A stretch of DNA of 16,084 bases from CAZPLZ01 sp964587525. Lineage in GTDB: Bacteria; Oederibacteriota; CAKKQC01. The translations under genes and the position numbers were made by a program. The notes under the pieces are model-generated. The model was not told where the DNA came from. It did no database searches and saw only the letters and a program-made list of their open reading frames with translations. Positions 6,846 through 14,226 of the stretch are shown piece after piece. The first letter of the stretch is position 1, and every line of letters starts with the position of its first letter. Where the stretch lies: positions 1 through 16,084 of the forward strand of contig CAZPLZ010000073.1 in the NCBI GenBank assembly GCA_964587525.1. Reading direction: 5' to 3'.

Positions 6846-8024
6846 ATGGATCGAAACAAAATCGTCAGTGGCTATATTGATGCATTTATCGATGGTCTTA
6901 CGAAGCAGGGGCTTCTCCGAGAGGAATGGCAGAGAAGCGCGCTTGTCAGGGCCCCCAGGCATCTGTTTATCGAAAGACACTACGAGTTTGGAGATACAGA
7001 GTTAACCCCACGGTTTGTTGACCCAGACAACCCTAGTCCTGGGATGTTGGAGAAGATATACTCCAACACTGCAATTATGATCCATCCTCTGCCCGATTAC
7101 AGCACTGCCTCAGAACCGGCAATCATTCTCATAATGTTGGACTATCTTCAAGTGGAGCCCGGGCAGAGGATCCTGGAGATCGGAACCGGCAGTGGCTGGA
7201 ATACGGCACTCTTGGCTTGCGGGGTGGGCACGAATGGAGCTGTTTCATCTGTCGAGATTAACCCGAGTCTGGCCAGCGCAGCCATGGACCGGCTTCGCAG
7301 GTTTGGTTTTCAAAACGTGTGGGTCAAGGCTGGAGACGGAGGGTACGGATACCCGGAGAACTCGCCGTACGATCGAATAATTGTGACTGTGGGGGCTCAC
7401 GACATTCCGCCGGCTTGGATCGACCAGCTTGTTGAGGGAGGGATGATTTTGATCCCTTTTACGATGCGAGGGATTGGGAGTCCTCTGTTGCGGTTGCGTA
7501 AGGCCGAGGGGCGAGTGAGAGGGAAGTTCGTGCGTTATTCAACCTTCATGGATCTTCGCGGCGCTTTTGCGAGCGAGCTTCAAAAGGATAGAGCCTCTGA
7601 GAATATGCGATTCGGAGAGGAGCTTGCGAAATCTGAGGTTAGACTTGAGGTCGACCTTTCAGACTGGAACGAACCAGTCACAAGTTGGCTGTTCTTTTCG
7701 TGGTTTCGCGGTTGGAGATTCGACAGGTATGGTGGCAAACGTGATGGATTTCAAAGCGTCAGATTGGTGGACTCACGCGCCAAACTTCTTCTTGAAACGG
7801 TCCTTGAACATAGGAAAACATACATACGTGGTGATGAGAGGGCTGTGTCAGAGTTTTCTTCTTTTTTGAATGAATGGAGGACACAGGGTTCGTCTACTAT
7901 GCAAGATTGCGATGTTGAACTTCTTAGGGTTTTTCCTTCCAGTGTGGAAGCCGGAACATGGGTGGAGCAAAGAGAGAATGCTGTACTCAAGATTTCGGTA
8001 ACGGCCACTCGAGCGCGTCAGTAA
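6846..8024 (+). CDS. PCMT-like SAM-dependent methyltransferase with long C-terminal extension
   Basis: Homologue of protein-L-isoaspartate O-methyltransferase. The start at 6846 is chosen for its ribosome site (AGAGG, 5-base gap); an ATG 27 bases upstream has none. Of 392 residues, about 1-240 form the PCMT fold: RAPRHLFI (35-42), STASEP (86-91; the PCMT Ser-x-Pro active-site region), SAM motif I ILEIGTGSGWNTALLA (109-124), the acidic post-I SSVEINP, and YDRIIVTVGA. Canonical PCMT is about 210-230 residues. The extra 150 residues (WLFFSWFRGWRF, then LNEWRTQG..DVELLRVFP..WVEQREN) resemble the C-terminal domain of PCMT homologues that modify ribosomal peptides. No precursor peptide or partner enzyme is evident, so a peptide-modifying role is unproven and protein repair remains possible. 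The gene is less GC-rich than its neighbours and sits between two toxin-antitoxin modules. Confidence 0.85.
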   Translation: MDRNKIVSGYIDAFIDGLTKQGLLREEWQRSALVRAPRHLFIERHYEFGDTELTPRFVDPDNPSPGMLEKIYSNTAIMIHPLPDYSTASEPAIILIMLDYLQVEPGQRILEIGTGSGWNTALLACGVGTNGAVSSVEINPSLASAAMDRLRRFGFQNVWVKAGDGGYGYPENSPYDRIIVTVGAHDIPPAWIDQLVEGGMILIPFTMRGIGSPLLRLRKAEGRVRGKFVRYSTFMDLRGAFASELQKDRASENMRFGEELAKSEVRLEVDLSDWNEPVTSWLFFSWFRGWRFDRYGGKRDGFQSVRLVDSRAKLLLETVLEHRKTYIRGDERAVSEFSSFLNEWRTQGSSTMQDCDVELLRVFPSSVEAGTWVEQRENAVLKISVTATRARQ

Positions 8025-8147
8025 AATCGAACTGGATAGCTCCAAAAAACATGCCACTTTGCGTGAATGATTGAATGCTATGTGTTAGCTGCATGGGGAT
8101 GTGTTGATTCAACGTGTGCTCTGGGGAATCTGCCGACCAAGTGGTGA

Positions 8148-8172
8148 GCGCCCTTCCGTTGCCCAAGGGCGC
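8148..8172. repeat. 8-bp inverted repeat downstream of the methyltransferase gene
   Basis: GCGCCCTT (8148-8155) and AAGGGCGC (8165-8172) pair perfectly around a 9-base loop, 124 bases after the methyltransferase stop and just before the mazEF promoter. No T-run follows. It may end upstream transcription, but this is positional inference. Confidence 0.4.
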
Positions 8173-8194
8173 CCGCGAGCCTGTTGCAAGTGAA

Positions 8195-8223
8195 TTGACA
8201 CAGGAACCATGCGGGGATAGAGT
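8195..8223 (+). promoter_or_regulatory. Sigma-70-type promoter of the mazEF-like operon
   Basis: Perfect -35 TTGACA (8195-8200), 17-base spacer, -10 TAGAGT (8218-8223; 4 of 6 to consensus). The architecture matches that of the Phd-PIN promoter on the other side of the methyltransferase gene. Confidence 0.7.
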
Positions 8224-8241
8224 AGATACGTAGTAGATACG
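8221..8241 (+). repeat. Tandem 10-bp direct repeat over the mazEF start region
   Basis: AGTAGATACG occurs twice (8221-8230 and 8232-8241), separated by one T, giving an 11-bp period, one helical turn. It begins in the -10 box and ends at the first base of the GGAGG ribosome site. This placement suggests an operator for the MazE-type antitoxin, or a leader element. Confidence 0.55.
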
Positions 8242-8253
8242 GAGGTGGAAACC

Positions 8254-8496
8254 ATGATAAGCACAGTTCAGAAGTGGGGCAACAGTATGGCTGTTCGGCT
8301 CCCGAAGGCTCTTGTTCAGGCGACTGCGCTCGAGCAGGGCACTCGAGTAACGATTGAGGTGAAAGAAGGACGGATCGTCGTGACACCGGTCCGGACACCT
8401 GCCTATCGTCTGGAGGAACTCGTCCGGGGAATTACCCGGAGGAACTGGCACCGGGCCGTTGAGACCGGCAGTCCGCGCGGCCGCGAAGCGTGGTGA
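8254..8496 (+). CDS. mazE: MazE-family antitoxin (AbrB/SpoVT fold)
   Basis: Antitoxin of a MazEF type II module, 80 residues. The N-terminal swapped-hairpin DNA-binding domain is clear: VQKWGNSMAVRLPKAL (5-20), then LEQGTRVTIEVKEGRIVVTPV (26-46). The C-terminal tail (YRLEELVRGITRRNW) is the part that would wrap the toxin. The ATG at 8254 has GGAGG at 8241-8245 with an ideal 8-base gap; a GTG three codons earlier would overlap that site. The stop TGA shares its A with the ATG of the mazF-like gene (8496), implying translational coupling. Its own promoter and a tandem repeat lie directly upstream. Confidence 0.9.
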   Translation: MISTVQKWGNSMAVRLPKALVQATALEQGTRVTIEVKEGRIVVTPVRTPAYRLEELVRGITRRNWHRAVETGSPRGREAW

Positions 8497-8833
8497 TGAG
8501 CCGCCCCTTTCTTCCAAACCGGGGTGACCTCGTTTGGCTGGAGTTCACGCCGCAAGCAGGCCACGAGCAGGCTGGGCGCAGCCGGCTCTGGTGATTTCTC
8601 ATCGGTCATATAACGCCGCCTCCGGTCTGGCGCTTCTGTGTCCGGTGACGAGCCGAGTCAAGGGATACCCGTTTGAGGTGGCTTTGCCGGGCGGCGGGGT
8701 TGTGGAGGGTGTGGTGCTGGCCGATCAGGTCAAGAGTCTGGACTGGCGAGCGCGCAAAGCCCGGCTAATTGCCCCTGTGCCAAAAGCTGTGTTTGATGAG
8801 GTCAGAGCCAAGGTCCGCACACTGATCGAGTGA
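8496..8833 (+). pseudogene. mazF: MazF-like endoribonuclease toxin, disrupted by a frameshift
   Basis: MazF cleaves mRNA at short sequence motifs. The ATG at 8496 opens a typical MazF start (MSRPFLPNRGDLVWLEFTPQ, then AGHEQAG), but the frame reads GRSRLW and stops at 8592-8594 after 32 codons. The rest of MazF (PALVISHRSYNAASG, TSRVKGYPFEV, LADQVKSLDWRARKA, ending at 8833) continues in the -1 frame. The junction is about 8571-8585, in the loop that normally reads AGHRPAVV; one lost base (or two gained) explains it. That loop holds the conserved Arg of the RNA-binding site. No slippery heptamer or stimulatory structure is visible there, so programmed frameshifting is unlikely. An ATG-like start inside the second frame (8534) would lack the first strand. 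Either a real inactivating mutation or a sequencing error. Confidence 0.85.
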
Positions 8834-9012
8834 GTACATCCCCGTACACGTCTGCACAGAGATTTAGGAAAGAACGCGACTTAAGGTTTGTGATGTTCAC
8901 TTCATCGCAGCGATTCACAAGGTTAGGTCTAAGACGCGGAACGGTTCGCTTAGTTCGCTGAGTCCGTAAGAAGTATGAAGTTTTCACGCGGATCGCGTCG
9001 AGGTGAATCTTA

Positions 9013-9966
9013 ATGTCCGAAGCGTCGAAGGATATATGCGTTGCGGTCGTATGTGGTGGGTCGTCTGCGGAGGCAGAGGCGTCTCGATCGTCAGGGCAAG
9101 AAGTGGCAAGCGCTCTCAAGATGACATTTCCGCGGACGACTCTCCTCGAATTGGATGAGCGCATCGCCGAGAAGTTGACTAGCCAAGGGGCCCAAGTAGT
9201 CTTTCCGGTATTGCACGGACCACCAGGTGAGGATGGTACCTTTCAGAAACTTCTGGAATCGTTGAGGTTGCCGTATGTTGGCAGTGGCGTTCAGGCGAGC
9301 GCGAACGCATGCGACAAAGTTGTTGCAAAGAGGCTGTTTAGAAAGGCTGGTTTGCAGGTCGCCGACGATTTGATTGTTAAGAATCCATCGGACATCAAAA
9401 ACGCAGCGAGGCAAATCGTAGAACTCCTTGGGAGTCGGGTTGTTATCAAACCATCACGTCAGGGGTCCGCTCTAGGCATTTCGCTCTGCAGTGAAAGGCA
9501 GGAAGTCATGCGTGCACTGGAGATAGCCATGAAATATCAAGGGGATGTCTTGGTAGAAAAATGGATAACTGGAAAGGAGATAACCGCTGCCATTCTGGAG
9601 CGAGAGGAGCTTGAAGTTTTCCCCGTAATTGAAGTCCGAACTCCCGAGGGAACTTGGTACGACTACGAACACAGATGCCAGCCAGGGAAAAGCAAACACG
9701 TCATTCCTGCACAAATATCAACCTCTCAGATAGTACAGGTAGCGGAACGGTCTAAGGCAGCTTTTGCCGTGTTGGAATGTCGCGATCTGGCACGAGTGGA
9801 TTTCGTTGTTCCGCAGGAAGGGGAACCAATAATCTTGGAGGTGAATACATTGCCTGGAATGACACCCATCAGTCTTTACCCGGATGCGGCTCGTGCCGGC
9901 GGGATGTCGTTCGAAAGAGTGACATCACATCTGATTGAGCGAGCAATAGCCCGTGGTTCCGTTTAA
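9013..9966 (+). CDS. ddl: D-alanine--D-alanine ligase (ATP-grasp)
   Basis: Joins two D-alanines with ATP hydrolysis for peptidoglycan precursors, in the cytoplasm. 317 residues, normal for the family. Visible signatures: GGSSAEAEASR with Glu20 (the acid near the first D-Ala), VFPVLHGPPGEDGTFQ (63-78), PYVGSGVQASANACDK (87-102), KPSRQGSALGIS with Ser152 in the omega-loop region, WYDYE with Tyr216, and the metal-binding RVDF (Asp263) and LEVNTLPGMTPISLYP (Glu276, Asn278). All catalytic positions look intact. The tyrosine argues for D-Ala-D-Ala rather than D-Ala-D-Lac specificity. GAGGTGA (9000-9006) with a 6-base gap supports the start. No cell-wall genes are nearby and the gene is less GC-rich than the flanking operon, so it may be a second, accessory copy. 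In the 179-bp gap upstream I see no RNA or promoter I can support. Confidence 0.92.
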   Translation: MSEASKDICVAVVCGGSSAEAEASRSSGQEVASALKMTFPRTTLLELDERIAEKLTSQGAQVVFPVLHGPPGEDGTFQKLLESLRLPYVGSGVQASANACDKVVAKRLFRKAGLQVADDLIVKNPSDIKNAARQIVELLGSRVVIKPSRQGSALGISLCSERQEVMRALEIAMKYQGDVLVEKWITGKEITAAILEREELEVFPVIEVRTPEGTWYDYEHRCQPGKSKHVIPAQISTSQIVQVAERSKAAFAVLECRDLARVDFVVPQEGEPIILEVNTLPGMTPISLYPDAARAGGMSFERVTSHLIERAIARGSV

Positions 9967-10023
9967 GCACGTCCGCCCCGATCGCGTGGGAGGTAGGGCA
10001 TCGCCCAGTATGATATATCGATA

Positions 10024-10983
10024 ATGCTCACAAACAAACTGCTTCGTGTCTTGAGTGTCATCTGTATCCTTATCGTCTCGGTGGTGTTCTGGGGATGCGG
10101 AAAAAGTGGTGACGACGAGCCGGGTAAGCCCACGATCGCACTGGTGATGAAGTCGCTTGCTAATGAGTTCTTCAAGACGATGCAGGAAGGTGCCCAATCG
10201 CATCACCAGGAACACGCCGATGCGTACGAGCTTCGGACAACCGGGATCAAGAACGAAGAAGACGTCGCTCAGCAGATCAGTCTCGTCGAAACACTCATGG
10301 CTCAGGGGATTGACGCACTGGTCATCGCTCCGGCCGACTCAAAGGCGCTGGTGCCGGTTTGTGCGAAGGCTCATGCTGCGGGGATCGTCGTGGTAAACAT
10401 CGACAACAAGCTGGACACTGAGGTGTTGAAATCCAAGGGCGTGAACATCCCTTTCGTGGGGCCGGACAACCGTGCCGGCGCACGGCTGGTCGGGGAGTAC
10501 CTGGCCAAGAAACTTAAGAAAAACGACCAGGTGGCCATCGTCGAGGGTGTGCCTAACGCGTTCAACGCGATCCAACGAAAGCTGGGGTTTGAGGACGCCA
10601 TGAAGGCGGCGGGGATGAATATCGTCAGCTCGCAGTCCGGTTACTGGGAAACGGCCAAGGCGAGTCAGGTGGTGTCCGCCATCGTTACGGCCAAACCAGA
10701 ACTGAAGGCGGTGCTTTGCGCCAACGACAGCATGGCACTGGGCGCCGTTGCAGCCATCAAGGCGGCGGGCAAGGCCAAAGACATTCTCATCGTCGGCTTC
10801 GACAACATCGGAGCGGTGCAGACACTGCTCAAGGATGGCCAGGTTCTCGCGACGGTCGACCAGCACGCCGACCAGTTGGCGGTCTTTGGAATCGAATACG
10901 CGCTGGAGATACTGGCTCGCAAGACGACGCCCGCTGATAAGCAGACATCCGTCGATCTGGTCACTGCGGAAACGCTTCGGTGA
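10024..10983 (+). CDS. Ribose-type ABC transporter substrate-binding lipoprotein (RbsB-like)
   Basis: Captures a sugar outside the membrane and delivers it to the permease encoded next. 319 residues. Residues 1-25 are a lipoprotein signal: basic start (MLTNKLLR), hydrophobic core, lipobox FWGC with Cys25. The rest is a periplasmic binding protein type 1 fold of the RbsB class: ALVMKSLANEFFKTMQEGA (39-57), GIDALVIAPADSKAL, VNIDNKL, IPFVGPDNRAGARLVGEYL, VLCANDSMALGAVAAIKAAG, IVGFDN. The family includes binders of ribose, allose, galactose, xylose and AI-2; specificity is not readable. Its stop overlaps the permease start by 4 bases (GTGA). A TATGAT box lies 10 bases before the ATG, but there is no good -35 and no Shine-Dalgarno. 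Confidence 0.93.
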   Translation: MLTNKLLRVLSVICILIVSVVFWGCGKSGDDEPGKPTIALVMKSLANEFFKTMQEGAQSHHQEHADAYELRTTGIKNEEDVAQQISLVETLMAQGIDALVIAPADSKALVPVCAKAHAAGIVVVNIDNKLDTEVLKSKGVNIPFVGPDNRAGARLVGEYLAKKLKKNDQVAIVEGVPNAFNAIQRKLGFEDAMKAAGMNIVSSQSGYWETAKASQVVSAIVTAKPELKAVLCANDSMALGAVAAIKAAGKAKDILIVGFDNIGAVQTLLKDGQVLATVDQHADQLAVFGIEYALEILARKTTPADKQTSVDLVTAETLR

Positions 10984-11972
10984 GTGAACCAACCGACGCG
11001 ATGCTGTCCCTGCGCGGCAAGAGATCGAAACTGCCGGCTTGGATCACCGATTACGCCGGCATGGCCGGAGCGTTGGCACTGCTGCTGGTGATCTTCGGAT
11101 TTGCGGCCGAGAACTTCTTCTCCAAGGCCACCTTTCTTACGATCGCCGATCAGATACCGGACACGGCCATCCTGGCCGTCGGCATGACGTTTGTTCTTAT
11201 CATAGCGGGCATCGATTTGTCGGTGGGATCGGTGATGGCGCTCTCAGGCGCCGTCATCGGCGTCATGCTCGTCAACTTCGGGCAGCCAGTGTGGATGGCG
11301 ATCCCGGTCGGGCTGTCCGCAGGACTGCTGTGCGGAACGTTGAACGGGCTGCTGGTCATCACTTGGTCGCTGCCTTCGTTTATCGTAACGCTGGGGATGC
11401 TGGAAATCGCCAGGGGAGCAGCGTACCTTGCGACGGACTCGAGGACCATCTATATCCCCGGCATGTTGGACTTTGTGACCGAAACCAGCGTCGCGGGGTT
11501 GTCCCTGCCGCTTATCCTGGCAGTGGTGATCGTCGTGGCAGCACAGTTCGTACTGTCTCGCACGGTGTTCGGCCGATATATGGTCGCTGTCGGCACGAAC
11601 GAAGAAGCCGTGCGCCTGTCGGGTATCGACCCTCGGCCGATTAAGCTGGCGGTGTTCGCCATCTCGGGATTCCTTGCTGCCGTTGCCTCGATCATCCACA
11701 CGGCTCGTTACCAGGCGAACCCGAATAACGGTGCAGGCATGGAACTGCAAGTCATCGCTGCCGTGGTCATCGGTGGGACGAGCCTGATGGGGGGCCGCGG
11801 CTCCGTCATCGCTACTTTCTTCGGGGTGTTAATCATCCAGGTGCTTCAGACGGGCCTGGCGCAGGCCAACGCCGCGGAACCGATCAAGCGGCTTATTACC
11901 GGTTGCGTCATCGTTGCAGCGGTGATTTTGGATTACTACCGGCAACGCCTTCGCAAAACATCGAGGGCATAG
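10980..11972 (+). CDS. Ribose-type ABC transporter permease (RbsC-like)
   Basis: Inner-membrane channel subunit of a carbohydrate importer, 330 residues, full length. It starts with GTG inside the stop of the binding-protein gene. Several hydrophobic segments are visible, beginning with AGMAGALALLLVIFGFAA (about 26-43). The RbsC signatures are present: AILAVGMTFVLIIAGIDLSVGS, SFIVTLGMLEIARGAAYL, FGRYMVAVGTNEEAVRLSGI and VIAAVVIGGTSLMGGRGSV. The ATP-binding subunit (RbsA) that normally sits between or beside these genes is missing from the whole window. The secreted ADP-ribosylglycohydrolase-like gene begins 4 bp downstream, so the three are probably one transcript. Confidence 0.93.
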   Translation: MSEPTDAMLSLRGKRSKLPAWITDYAGMAGALALLLVIFGFAAENFFSKATFLTIADQIPDTAILAVGMTFVLIIAGIDLSVGSVMALSGAVIGVMLVNFGQPVWMAIPVGLSAGLLCGTLNGLLVITWSLPSFIVTLGMLEIARGAAYLATDSRTIYIPGMLDFVTETSVAGLSLPLILAVVIVVAAQFVLSRTVFGRYMVAVGTNEEAVRLSGIDPRPIKLAVFAISGFLAAVASIIHTARYQANPNNGAGMELQVIAAVVIGGTSLMGGRGSVIATFFGVLIIQVLQTGLAQANAAEPIKRLITGCVIVAAVILDYYRQRLRKTSRA

Positions 11973-11976
11973 AACT

Positions 11977-13683
11977 ATGCGACCGAAAATTGCGTTGACG
12001 CTGATCTGTGTACTGACCTGCGGTCTTACATCGCAGGCTTATGCCAAGCCTGCGGCGGAAAAATTTTGGCGGCTGCCGATGAGCGAATATGTCGACAAGA
12101 TGAAGGCCGGCTGGATCGGCCAGATGGTCGGCGTCGGGTGGGGCGCGCCGACCGAGTTCAAATGGAAAGGAGTGATCATCCCTGAGGACAAAGTTCCGAA
12201 GTGGAAGCCAGGGATGGTCAATCAGTTTTGGCAAGACGACATCTACGTGGAAATGACCTTCATGCAGACGCTCGAGGATTACGGGTTCGACGTCTCGATT
12301 CGCCAGGCCGGTATCGACTTCGCCAACAGCGACTACAGATTGTGGCATGCCAACGTCGCCGCCCGCGATAATTTGCGCGAAGGGATCGCGCCGCCGGACT
12401 CAAGCCATCCGCAATTCAGCCGGTGCGCCGATGACATCGATTACCAGATCGAAGCCGACTACAGCGGTCTGATCGCGCCCGGGATGCCTCAGATCGCCCT
12501 CGAGTTGGGCGAGAAGTTCGGCCGCTTGATGAATTACGGCGACGGTCTGTACGCCGGACAGTTCGTCGGTGCCATGTACACCCAGGCCTTCTTTGAGACC
12601 GATATCATCAACATCATCAAGGCGGCCCTCGAGAGCATTCCCGCAAAGAGCCAGTACGCCGAGATGGTGCGGGATATGTTGCAGTGGTACCGCGAAGAAC
12701 CAGACGATTGGCAGAAAGTCTGGCACCAGGTCGAAGAGAAGTATCACAAGAACGCCGACTACACCCACAGCAAGTGCAGCGCTCCCGGCGGTACGAACAA
12801 GTTCAGCATCGATGCGAAGCTCAACGGCAGCTATATTCTGATGGGGCTTCTCTACGGCAAGGGCAACCTGGACGACACGATGGTCATTGCGATGCGCTGC
12901 GCGCAGGACTCCGACTGCAACCCATCCAACGCCGGCGGCGTGCTGTTCACGACCATCGGATTCGACAGATTACCCGAACGGTTCGTCTCCAAACTCGATC
13001 CCAAGGGGAAGTTCAGCTATTCACGCTACGATTTCCCCGGGCTCGTCGAGGTGTCGAAGAAGCTCGTGCGCCAGGCGGTCGTCAGAGCCGGTGGGCGCAT
13101 CGAGCGGGACAGTTCAGGCGAGGAGGTACTCGTCATACTGGTGAAGCCAGTCGTGCCGAGCGAGCTTATGCAGGTCAAGAAGCCGGGGCCAATCGCGAAC
13201 AGCCGGTTCACCGAGGAGGAAAGGGCCCAGATCACGCGCACCGCCAAGGGGGACATCTCCAAGGCGGTAAAAAAGTTTGCGCCTGGGTGGACGGTTGCCA
13301 ACTGCGGGGCGCACGTGGACAACCTCGGCCTGCAGGCCACGTGGGGCGGTCGAAAGATGGTGCTGGTGACCCATCCTAAGAGCAGGACTATTCCGTGTGT
13401 CCTGAGCAAGTCGGTCGATGTGCCGGTCGGCAAGAAGACGACGCTGATCCTCGGCGTCGCACATGATCCTCGCGGAGACTGGATTTTGATTGTCAAGGCT
13501 GATGGTCAGCAGATTGCCAAGAAGAAGATCGGCAAGAGCACGTCCCAGAATGGCTGGACGACAGTCACCGTCGATCTGTCCGGCCGCGCGGGCAAGTCCG
13601 TGAACCTGGATTTGGAGAACCACGCGAACGGTTGGAGTTGGGAGACTGGGTACTGGTCCGAGATCACCATCGAGCACAAGTAA
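11977..13683 (+). CDS. Secreted ADP-ribosylglycohydrolase-fold protein with C-terminal beta domain
   Basis: Probable N- or O-glycosidase of the ADP-ribosylglycohydrolase (ARH/DraG) superfamily, acting outside the cytoplasm. 568 residues, much longer than the usual ~300. Residues 1-23 are a signal peptide with an AYA/K cleavage site. The catalytic domain spans about 28-375: MKAGWIGQMVGVGWGAPTEF, then QDDIYVE (metal ligands Asp87, Asp88, Glu92), and LDDTMVIAMRCAQDSDCNPSNAGG (Asp311, Asp313). Both di-metal motifs are present, so activity is plausible. Residues about 425-568 look like a beta-sandwich that may bind carbohydrate (LGLQATWGG, VDVPVGKKTTLILGVAHDP, ENHANGWSWETGYW). GAGGG 9 bases ahead supports the ATG, which follows the permease stop by 4 bp. 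The link to a ribose-type importer suggests it releases a sugar or riboside for uptake; the true substrate is unknown and may not be ADP-ribose. Confidence 0.85.
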   Translation: MRPKIALTLICVLTCGLTSQAYAKPAAEKFWRLPMSEYVDKMKAGWIGQMVGVGWGAPTEFKWKGVIIPEDKVPKWKPGMVNQFWQDDIYVEMTFMQTLEDYGFDVSIRQAGIDFANSDYRLWHANVAARDNLREGIAPPDSSHPQFSRCADDIDYQIEADYSGLIAPGMPQIALELGEKFGRLMNYGDGLYAGQFVGAMYTQAFFETDIINIIKAALESIPAKSQYAEMVRDMLQWYREEPDDWQKVWHQVEEKYHKNADYTHSKCSAPGGTNKFSIDAKLNGSYILMGLLYGKGNLDDTMVIAMRCAQDSDCNPSNAGGVLFTTIGFDRLPERFVSKLDPKGKFSYSRYDFPGLVEVSKKLVRQAVVRAGGRIERDSSGEEVLVILVKPVVPSELMQVKKPGPIANSRFTEEERAQITRTAKGDISKAVKKFAPGWTVANCGAHVDNLGLQATWGGRKMVLVTHPKSRTIPCVLSKSVDVPVGKKTTLILGVAHDPRGDWILIVKADGQQIAKKKIGKSTSQNGWTTVTVDLSGRAGKSVNLDLENHANGWSWETGYWSEITIEHK

Positions 13684-14226
13684 CCGCGTATGGTCTAAAA
13701 ACTCTTTTCACCTGCATACTTTCCTATTGTAATCACACCAATCGATGGCACGACGGTCTTGCCGGCACCATCGATCCAGGAGCACATCTCGCTGCTATCT
13801 CCCGCCAGTAAACAGGGGGTGCCATCTGAACGGGCTTTGCGGCCTATATGTCAGATTGCGGATTTGAAGGAGCAGGCCGACAGGTTCTGGCGAATGGTCG
13901 GCTCGCCTCATGGGCCAGAAGGGAATGGGTAGGAAAAAGCTTTTCAAAGCCTTTGACACGGGTCTCTCCTGGTCATCTAAGGGTTTTTCCCAGATACCTT
14001 GCCAAGAAGCCTCTGAGGGGTTCTACGTGCGAAATCGGGGCATCGCAGAGGAATCAGCCAAGCGAGAACAAATCCTGTTACGCTACCGTCATGAGTATCC
14101 TTAGTTGGTAAAGAGGACTATCCACGCCAGGAAATAAACATTTGTCTCGAATCTTAGAATTAATTGGGTGTTATCGGAGCGCCCGCATTGGACACAACCC
14201 TCACGCTAGGGAGTAAGATCGTCACG
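13684..14226. other. Gene-poor stretch with one inverted repeat
   Basis: I see no convincing gene here. ATCGATGG (13741-13748) and CCATCGAT (13768-13775) form an 8-bp inverted repeat with a partly paired interior; it lies 58 bases after the ARH stop and could mark the operon end, though no T-run follows. A + strand frame open from about 13696 to the stop at 13930 encodes protein-like text (ADRFWRMVGSPHGPEGNG) but has no plausible start, so it may be a gene remnant. Composition shifts to lower GC after about 13900. Confidence 0.4.

Noticed and set aside
7987..8517. 176-codon - strand frame across the mazE region
   Set aside because: It overlaps the intact mazE gene, its promoter and its ribosome site, and shows no recognisable domain.
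8571..8594. Programmed -1 frameshifting to make full-length MazF
   Set aside because: No X-XXY-YYZ slippery heptamer and no obvious downstream pseudoknot; a simple indel is the better explanation.
8830..8961. 43-codon GTG frame overlapping the mazF stop
   Set aside because: Arg-rich with no ribosome site of its own and no domain pattern; probably chance.
6846..9966. Graspetide-type cluster made of the PCMT-like methyltransferase and an ATP-grasp enzyme
   Set aside because: The ATP-grasp protein carries all D-Ala-D-Ala ligase signatures (HGPPGEDG, GSGVQASA, LEVNTLPGMTP), and a mazEF module lies between the two genes. No threonine/acid-rich precursor is visible.
12684..13379. 231-codon + strand frame inside the ARH-fold gene
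   Set aside because: Arg/Gln-rich translation typical of a shifted frame in GC-rich DNA; the ARH frame contains the metal motifs.
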